Origin: JBOGIG01 sp050742455
GTDB taxonomy: Bacteria; Actinomycetota; Acidimicrobiia; Acidimicrobiales; JBOGIG01
Length of the DNA: 8,683 nucleotides
Reading direction: 5' to 3'
Assembly (NCBI GenBank): GCA_050742455.1
Contig: JBOGIG010000158.1
Location: forward strand, 1 to 8,683
The stretch's first letter is position 1, and every line of letters begins with the position of its first letter. The position numbers and the translations under genes are program-made. Shown here piece after piece: positions 7,069 to 8,683 of this stretch. The notes under the pieces were generated by a model, which saw only the letters and a list, made by a program, of their open reading frames with translations, searched no databases and was not told the DNA's origin.

Positions 7069-7133
7069 GGTCAGGAATGAGCGTGTCCGCATGCCGGTCA
7101 GAAATGAGCGTGTCCGGATGCCGGTCAGCAATG
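7069..7133. repeat. 27-bp direct repeats, two full copies plus a partial third
   Basis: Copy 1 is 7069-7095, copy 2 is 7096-7122, and 7123-7133 is a partial copy (GGTCAGCAATG). The full units differ at two positions and share GGTCAG, AATGAGCGTGTCCG and ATGCC. They are head to tail with no spacer. The unit does not occur elsewhere in the window. They could be binding sites for a regulator of the downstream operon or the leftover end of an insertion sequence (IS21-family ends carry multiple repeats); the sequence does not decide. Confidence 0.85.
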
Positions 7134-7155
7134 CGGGCGGCTGGGGTCGGGGTGC

Positions 7156-7782
7156 TCAATGCTTGGGCGGCGTGTACCGCTTGGATGCCGCTGGACGGTT
7201 GGTCGCGGTGGCGCTCGTCCCGGCTCGGGCCGAACCCCGCCGGCGAGAGCCTCGCACAGAACCGGTCGCGTTGCGCCCGCCGGCGCGACCTGCGGACCGT
7301 CGGGATGCGGCCGGACGGGTGCTGCCACCGGCGGCCCGAGCCGCCCGGCGGGCTTCACCTGCGCTCTTGCTGGTCCGGTACAGCATCCAACCCCCAAGCC
7401 CGATGGCGGGAAATCCCAGGACCGACGCACTATTCCACGGTCCGAGCCCGACCAGCAGGGCGGCTGCGCCCATGAAATAGGCCCGTCCCAGGCGTGCCGT
7501 GGCGGCCAGGATCAGGGCCATGCCCAAACCTACGACCAATTCCACCGTGGCCGAGGAGTGGTGGTGTGTGCTGGTCTTGTGCAGCAGGGGGATCCAGATG
7601 AGTGAGAATCCGACGGCGGCATATGCGGCCAGGACATAGCCGATCAGTTGTTCCCGACGGGTGATGAGGGCCTGGGTTACCCGAGCGGGGTTGGTTGGTC
7701 GCTTGCGCTTGCCGGCGACGCCGTGTTCGCCGTTCTCGGCGTCGCCCGCGTCGCCCGTCTCGTCGTGTTCAGCCACCTTCAT
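7156..7782 (-). CDS. Actinobacterial membrane protein with basic C-terminal tail, function unknown
   Basis: This 208-residue protein has no assigned function. Visible parts: an acidic N-terminus (DETGDAGDAENGEH, 7-20), a short basic segment (GKRKRPTNPAR, 24-34), then about four hydrophobic stretches at roughly 47-67, 80-98, 101-117 and 121-136, and a cytoplasmic-type tail (139-208) rich in Ala, Arg, Ser and Gly, ending SKRYTPPKH. Between the first two helices is a short His-rich loop (HKTSTHHHSS, 68-77). The basic tail just after the last helix suggests it faces the cytoplasm, where it could touch nucleic acid or phospholipid headgroups; this is inference. ATG 7782 is chosen: the reading frame upstream to 7842 runs into tandem repeats whose 14-bp period is not a multiple of three, arguing against coding there. 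No clear ribosome site precedes this ATG. I recall similar small membrane proteins ending in a KRYTPP-like motif in actinobacteria, but cannot name a characterised one. Confidence 0.75.
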   Translation of the reverse strand: MKVAEHDETGDAGDAENGEHGVAGKRKRPTNPARVTQALITRREQLIGYVLAAYAAVGFSLIWIPLLHKTSTHHHSSATVELVVGLGMALILAATARLGRAYFMGAAALLVGLGPWNSASVLGFPAIGLGGWMLYRTSKSAGEARRAARAAGGSTRPAASRRSAGRAGGRNATGSVRGSRRRGSARAGTSATATNRPAASKRYTPPKH

Positions 7783-7805
7783 ACCGTAGTGTTCCAACAG
7801 ACACC

Positions 7806-7889
7806 GGGCGCCACGGCCCGGGCGCCACGGCTTGGGCGTCACGGCTTGGACGTCACTGCTTGGACGTCACTGCTTGGACGTCACGTCCC
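7806..7889. repeat. Tandem array of six 14-bp repeats
   Basis: Units start at 7806, 7820, 7834, 7848, 7862 and 7876. Consensus on the plus strand is GGRCGYCACKGCTT. Units 4 and 5 are identical (GGACGTCACTGCTT); unit 3 differs from them at two positions, unit 2 differs from unit 3 at one, unit 1 differs from unit 2 at two, and unit 6 diverges in its last five bases. The array covers the VOC gene's stop codon (7881-7883) and most of the 98-base gap before the membrane-protein gene. Units 3-6 or their neighbours carry GACGTC or GGCGTC, and the two GGCGCC sequences in units 1-2 could pair into a short hairpin without a T run. Confidence 0.9.
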
Positions 7890-8683
7890 GGCGTCGTCGA
7901 GGAGGAGCCTGACTCCGAAGTTGTCCTCGGGGGTCACCTCGAAGCACGGATCCCTACCATCGGTGCCGCTGGCCGGTTTGGCGCCGGCAAGCTCCCGTGG
8001 CCGTGAGCAGGCGAAGTGCAAGTGGTGGATCCGCCCCGATCGGCCCCCCAGCCAGTGCGCTAGAGCGTTGTCGGCCCGGGTAGGGGCGTTGTCGGGGCGG
8101 GCCGGAGAGATCAGGCGGAGCACGCCGGCTCCGGGCCAGGCGAGGTCCACCCATTCGCTGCCACCGAAGGCCTCGCTCGAGCCCCTGTCCTGCTCGGCGC
8201 CCCCCAGTAGCCCAGCGAAGAGTTTGAGGGCTTCGTCCATGGAGGCCACGCAGTGGGCCACGTGGATCAGACTGGCGGGGGGGTCGGTGCGGGGTGAAGG
8301 CAATGAGGCCGGCCGGGGAGCCTCGTCCCAATCTCCTTTGGACTGGGCCAGTTGCACGACCACTCCGGGGGCGTCCTTGGGGTGCAGGAAGGCTTCCTTC
8401 CACTGGGGCTCGGACAGGTCCACCCCCACGGGGCGATAGCCAGCCTCCTCGGTCTTGGCGATGGCCATCTCGATGTCGGTGACCTTGAAGGTGAGGTGGT
8501 GGGGACCCGGTCCCGAGTGGTCCAGGAACCGTCTGAGGAAGTCGTTGCGTTCCACCAGGTTGGGTTCCAGGGCCTCGACCTTCATCCCGTTGGCGAAGCG
8601 GACCTGGGCCGAAGCGAACCCGACCGTCGGGCCACCCCCGACCCAGATTCCCCCCAAGTCCCCGGCATAGCGGGGCCACAGGT
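7881..8683 (-). CDS. Tandem VOC (glyoxalase-like) domain protein, N-terminus beyond right edge
   Basis: The frame is open from the right edge to TGA at 7883-7881, with 266 visible residues and no convincing start; a TTG at 8657 falls inside the first domain and is not a credible start. Two vicinal-oxygen-chelate modules are seen. The first (visible 1-113) has NGMKVEALEP (31-40), PHHLTFKV (60-67) and GVVVQLAQ (106-113); its first strand and first metal ligand lie outside the window. The second (139-264) has LIHVAHCV (138-145), GVLRLISP (186-193), RIHHLHFAC (217-225) and FGVRLLLDD (255-263). VOC proteins include methylmalonyl-CoA epimerase, glyoxalase and extradiol dioxygenases. The first module keeps E36 and H61/H62 but has Q110 where the last acidic ligand is expected; the second keeps histidines but no acidic ligands, so it may be structural. 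The substrate is unknown. The stop codon lies inside a 14-bp repeat array. Confidence 0.85.
   Translation of the reverse strand, partial: LWPRYAGDLGGIWVGGGPTVGFASAQVRFANGMKVEALEPNLVERNDFLRRFLDHSGPGPHHLTFKVTDIEMAIAKTEEAGYRPVGVDLSEPQWKEAFLHPKDAPGVVVQLAQSKGDWDEAPRPASLPSPRTDPPASLIHVAHCVASMDEALKLFAGLLGGAEQDRGSSEAFGGSEWVDLAWPGAGVLRLISPARPDNAPTRADNALAHWLGGRSGRIHHLHFACSRPRELAGAKPASGTDGRDPCFEVTPEDNFGVRLLLDDAGT

Larger units (their letters stand above)
7035..7155 (-). other. Intergenic leader of the five-gene operon
   Basis: This 121-base gap separates the membrane-protein stop from the reductase/HAD start. It is the only sizeable gap ahead of the five coupled genes, so their promoter is most likely here or in the preceding gene. 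I see no convincing -35/-10 pair and no hairpin followed by a T run. Most of it is taken up by direct repeats. Confidence 0.45.

Noticed and set aside
7156..7842. Membrane-protein start at 7842
   Set aside because: The additional 20 codons run through a tandem repeat with a 14-bp period and add no recognisable sequence.
7806..7889. CRISPR array
   Set aside because: The 14-bp units are directly adjacent with no spacers and no cas genes are nearby.
7648..8439. Plus-strand open frame of 263 codons across the tandem repeats and VOC gene
   Set aside because: It crosses a 14-bp repeat array and is antisense to a VOC protein with clear motifs; its product is low-complexity.
1..8683. tRNA, rRNA, riboswitch or intrinsic terminator
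   Set aside because: I saw no cloverleaf-like or rRNA segment and no GC hairpin followed by a T run in the short intergenic gaps on either strand.

Overview
The window is high-GC DNA (roughly two thirds G+C by eye). Every supported gene lies on the minus strand, so transcription runs from right to left. GTG starts, 4-base stop/start overlaps, Ala/Arg/Gly-rich proteins and the families present (an acyl-CoA-reductase-like/HAD fusion, DUF2236/MpaB, a basic-tailed membrane protein ending KRYTPPKH) suggest a high-GC actinobacterium, possibly of the Acidimicrobiia or a mycobacterial relative. The taxonomic call is inference; the window has no rRNA or other marker gene.

Layout in the direction of transcription. 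(1) At 8683-7881 is a protein with two VOC (glyoxalase-like) modules, whose start lies beyond the right edge. (2) At 7889-7806 is an array of six 14-bp tandem repeats covering the VOC stop codon and most of the following gap. (3) At 7782-7156 is a 208-residue protein with about four membrane helices and a long basic tail. (4) The gap 7155-7035 holds 27-bp direct repeats. (5) From 7034 to the left edge runs a compact five-gene operon: a reductase/HAD fusion (7034-4716), a zinc-dependent medium-chain dehydrogenase (4719-3445), a LarA/DUF2088-like protein (3448-1859), a PlsC-type acyltransferase (1848-901), and a DUF2236/MpaB-like oxygenase (904-1, continuing past the left edge).

Three of the four junctions in the operon are 4-base NTGA overlaps and the fourth is a 10-base gap at most, so these five proteins are probably made together. 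The mix of an acyl-thioester-reductase-like protein, an alcohol dehydrogenase, a LarA-like (potential nickel-pincer hydride-transfer) protein, a glycerolipid-type acyltransferase and a probable haem oxygenase suggests a lipid-modifying pathway I cannot match to a described one. Two members have unusual active sites: the HAD domain has DLENT instead of DxDxT, and the LarA-like protein keeps the expected cofactor lysine and a nickel-ligand histidine but seems to lack one catalytic histidine and the usual carboxylate-binding residues. Those two observations and the operon itself are the main leads.
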